A DNA stretch of 64,000 nucleotides from NCBI GenBank assembly GCA_001650895.1, contig LXYH01000045.1, forward strand, positions 1 to 64,000, read 5' to 3'. How positions within the stretch are numbered: the stretch's first letter is position 1; the number at the start of each line of letters is the position of its first letter. Below are positions 1-9,097 of this stretch, in pieces. A program made the translations under genes and the position numbers. Below the pieces are notes generated by a model. The model ran no database searches, was not told the DNA's origin, and worked only from the letters and a program-made list of their open reading frames with translations. The stretch comes from Rhodobacteraceae bacterium EhC02 (GTDB taxonomy: Bacteria > Pseudomonadota > Alphaproteobacteria > Rhodobacterales > Rhodobacteraceae).

Positions 1-581
1 ACCTCCGTCGGCACGACGGGTCGCCCGCCGCATGAGTTGCATGCTATCATGGATGCCTCAGACGGCGCGCCTTGATCATAAGGCTTGACCGACAGCTGGT
101 ATAGTCAACTACTCACATCTGGGATGAGCAATTCCGCTCCGACAGAGACGCGCGCAATGCAGCGATAGAAGCATTGGAAAGCGAAGGGGCGGCTGCCTTT
201 ATGCGTGGGGACAACGTGATCCTATTTCGGAAGGCATAAGACTACCTCTCCCGACAGTCCGGCAACGCCATGTCACGGCTAACTTCGTTCCCCAACCAAC
301 TTACAAGATAGAACTTGCTGGTGGCTGCTCTTGAAATGCTTTGCCCCGTCAGGGCAAACCGCCATCTCCTTGTGGACGAAGTGAGAACCGGGGGTGCACG
401 TCAGCCCAAAGTTACTATGTTGCAGCGATTTAGTAGATCCGAGAATGCCGCCGCGCTCTTCGAGACGGCAGTCGTCTGATTGACATAAACGGCCCAGAAC
501 GGACTTTCGTGGTCGATGCAGCGAACGGCTGCTTTGGAGCCCCTTTTTTCCCCTGCGCCGCGCCATTCATGCATGTCCGCT
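1..581. other. Gene-poor left edge
   Basis: No convincing gene is visible in this stretch. It is less GC-rich by eye than the rest of the window, and short frames on both strands have no family-like sequence. An 11-base string CCCAAAGTTAC (about 404-414) recurs near 2636-2646 in another intergenic stretch, which suggests degenerate dispersed material. A short open frame at 105-239 is listed separately. The window begins here, so an upstream gene may simply be cut off. Confidence 0.5.
105..239 (+). pseudogene. Possible C-terminal remnant of a small gene
   Basis: After an in-frame stop at 102-104 the frame stays open to TAA at 237-239. It encodes about 44 residues with protein-like composition, ending in MRGDNVILFRKA. 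There is no usable start codon near the front and no ribosome binding site. This fits the tail of a decayed small gene better than an intact one. I do not recognise the family, and chance is a real alternative. Confidence 0.2.
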
Positions 582-842
582 CTATGACGCTGGCCCACTT
601 GCCATGCCTGCAATCATCGCACCCAGCGCGACCAGATGCACCAGCATCAACGCCTTGTCATTCCACAGCACGCCAACGGAAAACCACCCCAATACGCCGA
701 TCAGGAACAGGTAGAGGTTCCATGGCGTCCATCCGAACCCGGTCGCGGTGTAGCCCATGATCTGGATGATCGAGGCACCCCATTTGACCACGAAAACCGC
801 GCGGTCAAAGCGGGGGCGGGCGATGATCGCATCAGACGGCAC
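582..842 (-). CDS. Small conserved inner-membrane protein (DUF6552-like)
   Basis: An 86-residue protein with two hydrophobic segments: about residues 19-55, containing GYTATGFGWTPWNLYLFL, and about 60-82. It resembles small Rhodobacterales membrane proteins that I recall as DUF6552, but I am not certain of that number and the function is unknown. The start is a GTG at 842 that overlaps the end of the upstream SDR gene by 11 bases, so the two are probably translationally coupled. The aromatic, Gly/Trp-rich segment is characteristic and argues for a real gene. No catalytic motif is visible. Confidence 0.65.
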   Translation of the reverse strand: MPSDAIIARPRFDRAVFVVKWGASIIQIMGYTATGFGWTPWNLYLFLIGVLGWFSVGVLWNDKALMLVHLVALGAMIAGMASGPAS

Positions 843-1536
843 GGGTCAAACCACCGTCGATCCGCAGGTTCTGGCCGGTCATGTAGCCGCCACCGTCCGA
901 GGCCAGGAGCGAAATCACCGAGGACACTTCCTCCGCCCGCCCATAGCGCCCCATCGGAATGCGGGCTTTGCGGTCTTCGGTTTCCGGAAGACTGTCGATG
1001 AAACCCGGCAGAACATTGTTCATGCGAATATTGTCGGCGGCATATCTGTCGGAAAAAAGCTTGGTGAAAGCAGCAAGCCCCGCCCGGAACACGCCCGAGG
1101 TCGGAAAAAGCGGATCAGGCTCGAAGGCTGCAAAAGTCGAGATGTTGATGATCGTGCCGCCGCCTTGTGCCTGCATCACAGGGGTAACCAGACGCGTCGG
1201 GCGAATGACGTTCATCAAATAGACCTCCATGCCTCGGTGCCAGTCGTCATCCGACAACTCAAGCACCGGCCCTTTAGGGCCATGACCTGCCGAGTTGATC
1301 AGCGCATCCACGCGGCCCCAACGGTCCGCAGCGCCTTGCACCAATGCGGACAGGTCATCGGGGTTGGTGTTGGAACCCGTGACGCCAAAGCCGCCCAGTT
1401 CAAGCCCAAGCGCCTCGCCCTTCCCTGATGACGAAAGGATGCCCACCTTAAATCCATCCGCAGCCAGTCGGCGGGCGGCATCCGCGCCCATGCCACTGCC
1501 GCCTGCGGTGATCAGTGCTACTTTTTCTACTGACAT
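832..1536 (-). CDS. Atypical short-chain dehydrogenase/reductase (SDR)
   Basis: A 234-residue Rossmann-fold SDR with a glycine-rich nucleotide loop TAGGSGMG (residues 10-17) and NSAG (81-84) in place of NNAG. The usual catalytic Ser is present (NIS, Ser133). Where YxxxK is expected the sequence reads SGVFR (147-151), so both the catalytic Tyr and Lys are replaced. It may bind NAD(P)(H) with altered chemistry or act non-enzymatically. The start at 1536 is preferred because GGAGAAA sits at the right distance upstream; an in-frame ATG at 1548 is an alternative. It lies upstream of the small membrane protein and divergent from a LysR gene, a typical regulator-target arrangement. Confidence 0.8.
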   Translation of the reverse strand: MSVEKVALITAGGSGMGADAARRLAADGFKVGILSSSGKGEALGLELGGFGVTGSNTNPDDLSALVQGAADRWGRVDALINSAGHGPKGPVLELSDDDWHRGMEVYLMNVIRPTRLVTPVMQAQGGGTIINISTFAAFEPDPLFPTSGVFRAGLAAFTKLFSDRYAADNIRMNNVLPGFIDSLPETEDRKARIPMGRYGRAEEVSSVISLLASDGGGYMTGQNLRIDGGLTRAV

Positions 1537-1634
1537 TGCTTTCTCCATCTCTACTTTGGCATATCAATAGTGCACTCTGGCCGATATCTCGCCTGAGAAC
1601 TGATGCGTCATGCCTGTAGTAAAGCTATTGTCAA

Positions 1635-2507
1635 ATGTCCCAGCTTCCACCTCTCAACGGGTTACGCGCCTTCGACGTGGCTGGCCGGTATCTGAATTTC
1701 CGTGCCGCTGCGGACGAACTGGGCGTCACGCAAGGTGCCGTCGCCCAGCAAGTGCGCCAGCTTGAGGCGCATCTTGGCGTGACCCTGTTCGAAAGACGGC
1801 CCAAAGGGCTGGCCTTCACCTCTTCGGGCCGGAGTTATCACGCCAATGTCGGGGCCGCGTTCGACGCACTGCGCAATGCGACCGATCAACTGAAGCCGGA
1901 ACCCGGCAAAGTCCTTGTCAGTGTCACGCCGACATTCGCCGCAAAATGGTTGATCCCCAACTTGCCTGACTTCTCGGTCAGGCACCCTGATATCGACCTG
2001 CGCATTCTGGCAACGGAAAAGGTTTCGAGTTTTCATGGCGACGGAATTGACCTTGCCGTGAGGCAGGGAAAGCCACCCTTCGGTGCCTCGCTCGATGCGC
2101 ACCTTCTGTTTCGTCAGGAGGTGATCGCCGTGGCAGCACCCGGCCTCGTTGACGGGCACAGTCTGCCCGTTGAACCGCAGGCCATATCCGCCATGCCCAA
2201 ACTGCACGACTCGCATGATCTCTGGCCCAGATTTCTGGGACTGCTGAACGTCGAGGACAAGGGCGGTCGTGGACTTCGCCTGAGCCAAACCTCCCTCGCC
2301 GTGGATGCTGCGCTTTTTGGTCAGGGTGTTGCTCTGGTCAGCCGCATTCTTGTGGCAGCCGAGATCGGAGCCAAGCGGTTGATCCAGATCACACCGCAAA
2401 CCCTGTCCGGCGAACAGGATTTCTATTTGCTCGCCGCGCGAAAACCCAGGCAGAACAGCGCGGTTGCGGCCGTGGTGACGTGGTTTCTGTCTCGCGCGGA
2501 AAAGTAG
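1635..2507 (+). CDS. LysR-family transcriptional regulator (GcvA-like)
   Basis: A 290-residue LysR regulator. The winged helix-turn-helix is at about residues 5-63 (FRAAADELGVTQGAVAQQVR) and the effector-binding domain at about 90-285. The opening LPPLNGLRAFDVAGR is typical of the GcvA-like subgroup. It is transcribed divergently from the SDR/small-membrane-protein pair across a 98-base gap, the usual geometry for a LysR regulator and its target. The effector cannot be read from the sequence. Confidence 0.88.
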   Translation: MSQLPPLNGLRAFDVAGRYLNFRAAADELGVTQGAVAQQVRQLEAHLGVTLFERRPKGLAFTSSGRSYHANVGAAFDALRNATDQLKPEPGKVLVSVTPTFAAKWLIPNLPDFSVRHPDIDLRILATEKVSSFHGDGIDLAVRQGKPPFGASLDAHLLFRQEVIAVAAPGLVDGHSLPVEPQAISAMPKLHDSHDLWPRFLGLLNVEDKGGRGLRLSQTSLAVDAALFGQGVALVSRILVAAEIGAKRLIQITPQTLSGEQDFYLLAARKPRQNSAVAAVVTWFLSRAEK

Positions 2508-2513
2508 CTCCCT

Positions 2514-2528
2514 CCTTGGTGCCCAAGG
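2514..2528. terminator. Short hairpin after the LysR gene
   Basis: CCTTGG-TGC-CCAAGG, six perfect pairs with a three-base loop, starts seven bases after the LysR stop. There is no clear T-run after it, so it is a weak terminator candidate. Confidence 0.35.
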
Positions 2529-2679
2529 GAAAACTGCCGATTTCAGCCATTTCAGCCGCCACGGCGAAGAGACGCTTTGTCCCGCATCACTGAGCTTGGC
2601 CCACACTGCAGAGAACTACCACTTTTGTCTTGCCGCCCAAAGTTACGGACGCTGCACTGTCAAAGAAGGTCCAGCAAGC

Positions 2680-3183
2680 TCACCGTTTCGCGTCAAGATG
2701 ATGCAGCACAATATTGAACCCTTCCTCAGGTGAAGGGGGGACAAAGTGTTTCGAGATCTGTCGAAATTGCTCTTCGCTCACCGCAAACGGATGATCACCT
2801 TGCGCATTGCGTGCGTGAAGACGTGCGATACACACTTCGTCTGGCACATCTAAAACATGAAGCTGATGTGCGGCCTCAGTTTGTTCCAGAATGCCCCGCA
2901 TCCATTCACGCGAAGCAATCGTGTTCGCCTGGAAGTCAAGAACAACCGACATTCCCTCATTGAGCAGGGATACAATGTGCGGCCCCATAACCTCGCGAAA
3001 CTTTGACATGCATCGCATGTAATCGGGAATGGACACCATTTCTTCAGAAAAAAGGCCGTAAAGCCATTCATCTTCAGCAATCACGATGGTTCTGGCCGTG
3101 CGACAAAGTTCGGCAGTTAAAGTGGATTTTCCAGACGCAATCTTACCGCACAACAAGTGCAGGGTTGGTGTTGTCGAGGACAT
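2680..3183 (-). CDS. P-loop kinase / AAA-type ATP-binding protein
   Basis: A 167-residue single-domain P-loop protein with Walker A GKIASGKST at about residues 13-21 and an acidic stretch VVLDFQA around residue 80, where a Walker-B-like strand would lie. It resembles small zeta-toxin-like or chloramphenicol-phosphotransferase-like kinases often annotated simply as ATP-binding proteins; the substrate is unknown. No partner antitoxin is visible. Its base composition looks clearly less GC-rich than the rest of the window, and it lies next to a tRNA gene, so acquisition by transfer is possible. It is transcribed alone. Confidence 0.72.
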   Translation of the reverse strand: MSSTTPTLHLLCGKIASGKSTLTAELCRTARTIVIAEDEWLYGLFSEEMVSIPDYMRCMSKFREVMGPHIVSLLNEGMSVVLDFQANTIASREWMRGILEQTEAAHQLHVLDVPDEVCIARLHARNAQGDHPFAVSEEQFRQISKHFVPPSPEEGFNIVLHHLDAKR

Positions 3184-3569
3184 TTGAATAACCTTGTTCG
3201 GAGCTGCTTGCGCAGTGGACGTTCGAATTTAAATGCAACCCGGCCCGGTTTTCAGACCGGGAAGGTAATTCGGTTTTGATCCTGACGACCAAGCTTCTGA
3301 ACCAAGGTTTTCATCCACTTCTTGTGACACGCGAGGGTCATTTTGTCTATCGGTGGGACGGGCATTCTGTCGTGTGGCTCCTACGACAGCTTTGCCCCAC
3401 ACAGCCGACTTACGCGCGGAATTCACCAAAGGTCAGCTTGCCCGTTCAAAGCGCTACGGACAGCCAGAAACAGTAACACGCCCCGTTCCAGACTTGCGTC
3501 TTTGAGAGGCAATGCTTTCAGGCACAGGTATCAAACCCGGCTATCAAATGACGATTGTCAGGAAATGCT
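3184..3569. other. Intergenic stretch between kinase and tRNA
   Basis: I see no gene, strong hairpin or recognisable regulatory site here. Short frames on both strands lack family-like sequence. Composition is mixed and similar to the left edge. Confidence 0.5.
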
Positions 3570-3646
3570 TGGTAGCGGAGGAGGGACTCGAACCCCCGAC
3601 ACGCGGATTATGATTCCGCTGCTCTAACCAACTGAGCTACTCCGCC
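3570..3646 (-). tRNA. tRNA-Met (CAT), elongator type
   Basis: The reverse complement folds as a 77-base cloverleaf with encoded CCA. The acceptor stem is GGCGGAG/CTCCGCT with a G1-U72 wobble. The D arm is GCTC...GAGC, the anticodon stem GCGGA/TCCGC has loop ATCATAA and anticodon CAT, and the T arm loop is TTCGAGT. The initiator hallmark (three G-C pairs at the base of the anticodon stem) is absent, so this is elongator Met. The sequence matches what I recall of alphaproteobacterial elongator tRNA-Met rather than tRNA-Ile2. Confidence 0.95.
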
Positions 3647-3994
3647 GAAGCGAGTTGCGCTTTACGAAAGCGCGGGTGGCCCGTCAAGGGCCAAACAGCA
3701 ACACGCACCTTCTTTGCGGAAAAAGCGACAGCTTAGCGGCCCGGGCATCAGACCATGCCACGCCTGCAGAACGCGGCCCAAGATTGGGCCTCCCTTCCCA
3801 AAATGCTTAAAAATTAGTCATTGCGGGAAAAAAATAGGCGAACCCTTCGAATTGCCCGCCTGAAACCATTGGGGTCTATGTCTCTCGCGCATACGGCCCG
3901 CCATGATCCGTCCGTTATCGAAGCGTGACTGTCGGCACATGCGCCGCAGGGCACGCAACCAAGCGAACCAAGGGAGGCGGCCATTCTGGACGCT
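3647..3994. other. Leader region before the urease operon
   Basis: A 348-base gap between the tRNA and ureD. It should hold the urease promoter. I could not identify a clear NtrC site or a sigma-54 -24/-12 element. An AT-rich patch (about 3806-3835) is the likeliest promoter zone. A strong purine-rich GGGAGG at 3972-3977 precedes ureD. Confidence 0.4.
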
Positions 3995-4840
3995 GTGCAG
4001 ATTCTACCGCCTGCCAGTTGCGCCGGCCCGCCACGCGCAGTGGGCACGCTTCTTCTGCAATCGAAGCATCGGACGGACAATGCCACATCGGTATTGGGCG
4101 ATCTGCGGCATTCGGGCTGCCTCAAGGCGCTGTTCCCGCGTGGACCGGCGGATCGCCTGAGCGCGGTTCTGGTCAATACATCCGGCGGGATCACGGGTGG
4201 CGACGACCTGCGCGTCGAGGCGCGGATCGGCGCGGGTAGCCGGCTGAGCCTGACCACGCAGGCCGCCGAACGCATCTACCGCGCCAGCGGCACCGCACCC
4301 GGTCGCGTCAGCACACGCGTCACGGTCGAGGCCGGCGGCAGGCTGGACTGGTTGCCGCAAGAGACGATCCTTTTCGATGATGCGCGCCTGGACCGCAGGC
4401 TCAGGGTCGATCTTGCCGATGATGCGCAGTGCCTGCTGGTCGAAACGCTGGTCTTTGGCCGGACCGCCATGGGCGAACATGTCGGAAAACTGGACCTGTC
4501 TGATCGTATTTCCGTCTGGCGCGATGGGCAGCCCCTGTTCATAGACCGGACGCGCCTTGGCGGAGACGCCTCGGCGCTGTTGCGCCGCCGCGCCCTTGGA
4601 CAGGGTGCGGTTGCGGTAGCCTCTGTCCTTCTGGCGACGCAGGCCGGCAGCAGCGCAGCGCCCGCCTTTCTTGAACGGTTGCGCCCGCAGCTGCCCGCGC
4701 AGGCTGGCGCTTCGCTGATCCGGCCGGGTCTGCTGTTCCTGCGCATGACGGCGCGTGACAGTTTCGAACTGCGCCGGAGCCTGATCCCGGTGCTGGCACT
4801 GCTGAACGATGGGCCCCTGCCCCGAACATGGATGATCTGA
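3995..4840 (+). CDS. ureD: Urease accessory protein UreD
   Basis: UreD (UreH family) is the scaffold that binds apo-urease with UreF and UreG during nickel insertion. The 281-residue product has the family features [16 protein letters not shown] (about residues 60-75), [12 protein letters not shown] (about 86-97) and [13 protein letters not shown] (about 118-130). The given start is GTG at 3995, but GGGAGG at 3972-3977 is 17 bases away. An in-frame CTG (3986) or an unusual ATT (3983) would be better spaced, so the first few residues are uncertain. It is the first gene of the operon; ureA follows after one base. Confidence 0.92.
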   Translation: MQILPPASCAGPPRAVGTLLLQSKHRTDNATSVLGDLRHSGCLKALFPRGPADRLSAVLVNTSGGITGGDDLRVEARIGAGSRLSLTTQAAERIYRASGTAPGRVSTRVTVEAGGRLDWLPQETILFDDARLDRRLRVDLADDAQCLLVETLVFGRTAMGEHVGKLDLSDRISVWRDGQPLFIDRTRLGGDASALLRRRALGQGAVAVASVLLATQAGSSAAPAFLERLRPQLPAQAGASLIRPGLLFLRMTARDSFELRRSLIPVLALLNDGPLPRTWMI

Positions 4841-4841
4841 G

Positions 4842-5144
4842 ATGAACCTGACCCCGAGAGAAAAAGACAAGCTGCTGGTCGCCATGGCCGCCGAGGTGGC
4901 GCGCAAGCGCCTGGCGCGGGGGGTCAAGCTGAACCATCCCGAAGCGATTGCCCTGATTACCGATACCGTGGTGGAAGGTGCCCGCGACGGCCGCTCCGTT
5001 GCGGACATGATGCAGGCGGGCGCGCAGGTGATCACCCGCGCCGACTGCATGGAGGGCGTGCCCGAAATGATCCACGAGGTGCAGGTCGAAGCGACATTTC
5101 CCGACGGCACCAAGCTGGTGACCGTCCACAACCCGATCCGCTGA
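4842..5144 (+). CDS. ureA: Urease gamma subunit
   Basis: The 100-residue gamma subunit, the usual length for bacteria with three separate structural subunits. It starts [12 protein letters not shown] and contains the conserved [10 protein letters not shown] and the C-terminal [14 protein letters not shown]. With UreB and UreC it forms the cytoplasmic nickel enzyme that hydrolyses urea to ammonia and carbamate. It begins one base after the ureD stop, which indicates tight coupling. Confidence 0.97.
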   Translation: MNLTPREKDKLLVAMAAEVARKRLARGVKLNHPEAIALITDTVVEGARDGRSVADMMQAGAQVITRADCMEGVPEMIHEVQVEATFPDGTKLVTVHNPIR

Positions 5145-5182
5145 ATGGCACAGGACACAGGTACAACGAAGGGACCGCAATC

Positions 5183-5758
5183 ATGTTCAAACGACTTTTC
5201 ACCGCCTCCTTGCTGACACTTGCCGCCAGCCCTGCGCTGGCCCATGTCGATCCAGTCGCCCATGGCTCGGTTGCGGCAGGGTTCACGCATCCGATCTTTG
5301 GCGCCGATCACGTGCTGGCGATGGTGGCCGTGGGGCTTTGGGCCGCGATGCTTGGCGGACGGACGATCTGGGCCGTGCCCATGGCCTTTGTGGGGGCGAT
5401 GGTGCTTGGTTTCGTGCTGTCGTTGGCGGGAATTCCGCTGCCGATGGTCGAGCCGATGATCCTGACCTCGGTCATCATCATGGGTGTTCTGGTGGCGATG
5501 GCCGTTCGCCTGCCGCTGACGGCAGGCATGGCGGTGGTTGCCGGGCTGGCACTGTTCCATGGCCATGCCCATGGCACCGAGATGGGTGGCGCAGGCGCGC
5601 TGGCCTATCTGCTCGGCTTCGCCACGGCCACGACCCTGCTGCATGGCGCGGGCCTGCTGCTTGGTCTGGGTCTGGCGCGCCTTGCACAGGGTGCTGCACT
5701 GCGTGGGATCGGGGGGGCGGTGGCCGCCCTTGGCACCGCGCTTGCGGCCTTTGGTTGA
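5183..5758 (+). CDS. ureJ: HupE/UreJ-family nickel permease-like protein
   Basis: A 191-residue membrane protein with an N-terminal signal sequence ending about ALA-20, then HVDPVAHG and [12 protein letters not shown] (about residues 35-46), the metal-binding signature of HupE/UreJ proteins. About six transmembrane segments follow, with an inter-helix [10 protein letters not shown] (about 124-133) as a further potential nickel ligand group. The family is implicated in nickel supply to urease or hydrogenase. Its place between ureA and ureB, ten bases before ureB, matches urease clusters of Rhodobacteraceae and supports a nickel-uptake role here. Confidence 0.9.
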   Translation: MFKRLFTASLLTLAASPALAHVDPVAHGSVAAGFTHPIFGADHVLAMVAVGLWAAMLGGRTIWAVPMAFVGAMVLGFVLSLAGIPLPMVEPMILTSVIIMGVLVAMAVRLPLTAGMAVVAGLALFHGHAHGTEMGGAGALAYLLGFATATTLLHGAGLLLGLGLARLAQGAALRGIGGAVAALGTALAAFG

Positions 5759-5768
5759 GGGGGCAGCG

Positions 5769-6074
5769 ATGATTCCCGGCGAGCTTTTCCCCGCATCCGG
5801 CGACCTGACCCTGAACGCAGGGCGCGAGGCGATCACCCTGATGGTGGCCAATACCGGCGACCGACCCGTGCAGGTGGGCAGCCATTACCATTTTGCCGAA
5901 ACCAACCCCGCGCTGGATTTTGACCGCGCCGCCGCGCGCGGGATGCGGCTGGATATCGCCGCCGGCACCGCCGTGCGCTTTGAGCCGGGCCAGCGACGCG
6001 AGGTGCAGCTGATCCCCTATGGCGGGGACCGGATCGTGCAGGGGTTCAATCAGGCGGTGATGGGGCCGCTCTAG
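5769..6074 (+). CDS. ureB: Urease beta subunit
   Basis: The 101-residue beta subunit. It starts [12 protein letters not shown] and carries the conserved [10 protein letters not shown] (about residues 38-47) and [12 protein letters not shown] near the C-terminus. The ATG at 5769 is preceded by GAGGGGG at good spacing. The frame stays open far upstream, but that extension is only a shadow of ureJ. Part of the alpha-beta-gamma trimer. Confidence 0.97.
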   Translation: MIPGELFPASGDLTLNAGREAITLMVANTGDRPVQVGSHYHFAETNPALDFDRAAARGMRLDIAAGTAVRFEPGQRREVQLIPYGGDRIVQGFNQAVMGPL

Positions 6075-6112
6075 GCCCCGCCGCGCGCAACATTCGTCAA
6101 AGGATCATTCCG

Positions 6113-7873
6113 ATGCCTGTCAAGATTTCCCGCCCGGATTACGCGGCCATGTATGGCCCGACCACAGGCGACCAGCTGCGGCTGGCCGATACCGACCTGA
6201 TCATCGAGGTCGAGCGTGACCTGACCGCCCTTGCCGTGGGCAGCGCCATGAGCGGCGGCAGCGGGCCGAATGCGGCCATCTACGGCGAAGAGGTCAAGTT
6301 CGGCGGCGGCAAGGTCATCCGCGACGGGATGGGCCAAAGCCAGGTGACGCGCGCAGGCGGGGCCGTCGATACGGTCATCACCAATGCCCTGATCGTGGAC
6401 TGGACGGGCATCTACAAGGCCGATGTGGGTCTGCGCGACGGGCGCATCCATGCCATCGGCAAGGCGGGCAATCCCGACACGCAACCCGGTGTCAGCATTA
6501 TCGTCGGACCGGGGACCGAGGTGATCGCGGGCGAGGGGCGCATCCTGACGGCGGGCGGGTTCGACAGCCATATCCATTACATCTGTCCGCAGCAGATGGA
6601 GGATGCCTTGCATTCCGGCGTGACGACCATGCTGGGCGGTGGCACCGGCCCCGCGCATGGCACGCTGGCCACCACGGTCACGCCTGGCCCCTGGCACATG
6701 GCGCGGATGTTGCAGGCGGCGGATGCCTTTCCGATGAACCTGGCCTTTGCGGGCAAGGGCAATGCCTCGCGCCCCGCCGCACTCGAGGAGCAGATCCTGG
6801 CGGGTGCCTGTGCGCTGAAGCTGCACGAGGATTGGGGCACCACACCCGCCGCGATCGATTGCTGCCTGTCGGTCGCCGACGCCATGGATGTGCAGGTGAT
6901 GATCCATACCGACACGCTGAACGAAAGCGGTTTCGTGGAGCACACGGTGGGGGCACTGAAGGGCCGCACGATCCACGCCTTCCACACCGAAGGCGCGGGT
7001 GGCGGTCATGCGCCCGACATCATCAAGATCTGCGGGCTGCCGAATGTCCTGCCATCATCCACCAACCCGACCCGGCCCTTCACGGTCAACACGGTGGATG
7101 AACATCTGGACATGCTGATGGTCTGCCATCACCTGGACAAGTCCATCCCTGAGGATGTGGCCTTTGCCGAAAGCCGCATCCGGCGCGAGACGATTGCGGC
7201 GGAAGACATCCTGCACGACATGGGCGCGTTCTCGATCATCGCGTCCGACAGCCAGGCGATGGGCCGGGTGGGCGAAGTGCTGATCCGCACCTGGCAGACC
7301 GCCGACAAGATGCGCAAGCAGCGCGGCCGCCTGCCCGAGGAGACGGGCGAGAACGACAATTTCCGGGTGCGCCGCTATATCGCGAAATACACGATCAACC
7401 CGGCCATCGCGCATGGCATATCGGCCCATATCGGCAGTATCGAGGTGGGCAAGCGCGCCGATCTGGTGCTGTGGAACCCGGCCTTCTTTGGCGTGAAGCC
7501 CGAAATGGTGCTGATGGCGGGTACGATCGTTCTGGCGCAGATGGGCGATCCGAACGCTTCGATCCCGACGCCGCAGCCGGTCTATTCGCGGCCCATGTTC
7601 GGGGCTTACGGGCGGTCGCTGGAGCATAGCGCCGTGACCTTCGTGTCCGAAGCGGCGCAGGCCGACGGGGTGCGCGCCAAACTGGGTCTGGCCAAGCAAA
7701 CACTGGCCGTGACGCACACACGCCAGATCGGCAAGGCCGATCTGAAGCTGAACACGGCCACACCTCATATCGACGTGAACCCCGAGACCTACGAGGTGCG
7801 CGCCGATGGCGAGTTGCTGACCTGCGAGCCAGCAACGGTGCTGCCGATGGCGCAGCGCTATTTCCTGTATTGA
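6113..7873 (+). CDS. ureC: Urease alpha (catalytic) subunit
   Basis: The 586-residue catalytic subunit, slightly longer than the common 567-570. All metal and active-site residues are present, each shifted by 19 from Klebsiella aerogenes numbering: His153 and His155 (HIH), Lys236 (the carbamylated lysine in ALKLHED), His265, His291 and Asp379 as nickel ligands, and the flap Cys338-His339 (MVCHH). The enzyme should therefore be fully active once nickel is loaded by UreDEFG. It lies 38 bases after ureB in the same operon. Confidence 0.98.
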   Translation: MPVKISRPDYAAMYGPTTGDQLRLADTDLIIEVERDLTALAVGSAMSGGSGPNAAIYGEEVKFGGGKVIRDGMGQSQVTRAGGAVDTVITNALIVDWTGIYKADVGLRDGRIHAIGKAGNPDTQPGVSIIVGPGTEVIAGEGRILTAGGFDSHIHYICPQQMEDALHSGVTTMLGGGTGPAHGTLATTVTPGPWHMARMLQAADAFPMNLAFAGKGNASRPAALEEQILAGACALKLHEDWGTTPAAIDCCLSVADAMDVQVMIHTDTLNESGFVEHTVGALKGRTIHAFHTEGAGGGHAPDIIKICGLPNVLPSSTNPTRPFTVNTVDEHLDMLMVCHHLDKSIPEDVAFAESRIRRETIAAEDILHDMGAFSIIASDSQAMGRVGEVLIRTWQTADKMRKQRGRLPEETGENDNFRVRRYIAKYTINPAIAHGISAHIGSIEVGKRADLVLWNPAFFGVKPEMVLMAGTIVLAQMGDPNASIPTPQPVYSRPMFGAYGRSLEHSAVTFVSEAAQADGVRAKLGLAKQTLAVTHTRQIGKADLKLNTATPHIDVNPETYEVRADGELLTCEPATVLPMAQRYFLY

Positions 7874-7890
7874 TCCGAAAGGCCGATCCG

Positions 7891-8445
7891 ATGTCCCTGC
7901 CCCATACCCATCATCTGACTCGCGCCGCCGATCTTCCGCCCGCGACGGATCAGTGCCTTCTGACCTATGATGCACGCTTCCTGCGGCGCAAGCGGTTGGA
8001 GACGGTGACGGGCGCCCCCTTCCTGGTCGACCTTGCGCAGACCGTATCGGTGGACCAGGGCGACGGGTTCATCCTGTCGGACGGGCGCGTGATCGCGGTG
8101 CAGGCCGCCGCAGAGGCCCTGCTGGAGGTGCGCGGCGCGGATCTGGTGCGGCTGGCCTGGCATATCGGCAACCGCCATACCCCCTGCCAGATCGAAGCGG
8201 ACCGCCTGCTGATCCAGCGGGACAAGGTCATGCGCGACATGCTGGCCCTGCTGGGGGCTGAGGTGGCCGAGGTGACGGAACCCTTCACACCGGAAGGCGG
8301 GGCTTATGGCCATGGCCGCACCCATGGTCACAGCCATGGCGATGCGCATGGCAACCCAGTTTCGGATGGGCATACGCATGCGCATGGTCACGATCACGGT
8401 CATGAACATGGTCACGACCATCATCATCACGCGCATGAGCATTGA
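7891..8445 (+). CDS. ureE: Urease accessory protein UreE with long His-rich tail
   Basis: A nickel metallochaperone of 184 residues. The peptide-binding and metal-binding domains cover about residues 1-135, including WHIGNRHTPCQIE with the conserved metal-site histidine. From about residue 138 it has a tail of roughly 45 residues made mostly of His with Gly, Asp and Ala, ending HHHHAHEH, a nickel-storage extension seen in some UreE proteins. The ATG at 7891 is preferred; a TTG at 7870 would overlap ureC and lacks support. The ureE stop lies one base before the ureF start. Confidence 0.95.
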   Translation: MSLPHTHHLTRAADLPPATDQCLLTYDARFLRRKRLETVTGAPFLVDLAQTVSVDQGDGFILSDGRVIAVQAAAEALLEVRGADLVRLAWHIGNRHTPCQIEADRLLIQRDKVMRDMLALLGAEVAEVTEPFTPEGGAYGHGRTHGHSHGDAHGNPVSDGHTHAHGHDHGHEHGHDHHHHAHEH

Positions 8446-8446
8446 G

Positions 8447-9097
8447 ATGATCCCGACGCCCCATCTTGTGACGCTGATGCAATGGCTGTCGCCCGCTTAT
8501 CCGGTGGGGGGGTTCAGCTATTCCCACGGGCTGGAATGGGCCGTGGGCGCGGGCGATGTCACCGATGCCGCAGGCTTTCAGGAATGGCTGGCGGACATCC
8601 TTGAATATGGCACCGGTCGCAATGACGCGATCCTGCTGGCCGCGGCATACCGGGCCCCGGACGCAGCGGCCTTGCGCGACGTGGATGCCGTCGCCCGCGC
8701 GCTTGCGCCCTCGGCCGAACGGTTGCTGGAGACAACGGCACAGGGGGCGGCCTTCGTGCGCACGACCGCAGACATATGGGCAATCGACCTGCCGGCGCTG
8801 TGCTATCCGGTTGCCGTTGGCAGGGCCGCCGCCCTCATCGGTGTGGGGCTGGAACAGGTGCTGCCGCTTTATCTGCATGGCTTTGCCTCCAACCTGACCG
8901 GTGCGGCGATGCGATTGGTGCCGCTTGGCCAGACCGAAGGACAGCGCGTGCTGGCCGCGATGACCCCGCTCTGCGATCTCTTGGCGCAAGAGGCATTGGC
9001 CGGCGATGGTCTGGACGATCTGGGCGGCTGCGCCATCCTGGCCGATATCGCGGCGATGAAACATGAAACCCAGTACACAAGGCTTTTCAGATCATGA
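8447..9097 (+). CDS. ureF: Urease accessory protein UreF
   Basis: UreF is the helical accessory protein that bridges UreD and the GTPase UreG. The 216-residue product has the family motifs [19 protein letters not shown] (residues 10-28) and [20 protein letters not shown] in the second half. The ATG at 8447 is chosen because homologues begin close to the LMQWLSP motif; an in-frame ATG at 8435 inside ureE is possible. Its last codons overlap ureG by four bases (ATGA). Confidence 0.95.
   Translation: MIPTPHLVTLMQWLSPAYPVGGFSYSHGLEWAVGAGDVTDAAGFQEWLADILEYGTGRNDAILLAAAYRAPDAAALRDVDAVARALAPSAERLLETTAQGAAFVRTTADIWAIDLPALCYPVAVGRAAALIGVGLEQVLPLYLHGFASNLTGAAMRLVPLGQTEGQRVLAAMTPLCDLLAQEALAGDGLDDLGGCAILADIAAMKHETQYTRLFRS

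Noticed and set aside
3570-3646. tRNA read as initiator tRNA-fMet or tRNA-Ile2
   Set aside because: It lacks the three G-C pairs at the base of the anticodon stem typical of initiators and does not resemble alphaproteobacterial tRNA-Ile2; elongator Met fits best.
3806-3994. NtrC/sigma-54 promoter for the urease operon
   Set aside because: I looked for a -24/-12 GG...GC element and a GCAC-N-GTGC dyad and found no convincing match.
4004-5851. Very long open frame on the minus strand opposite ureD-ureA-ureJ
   Set aside because: Gln/Arg/His-rich translation without family features; a shadow caused by GC-rich third codon positions of the real urease genes.
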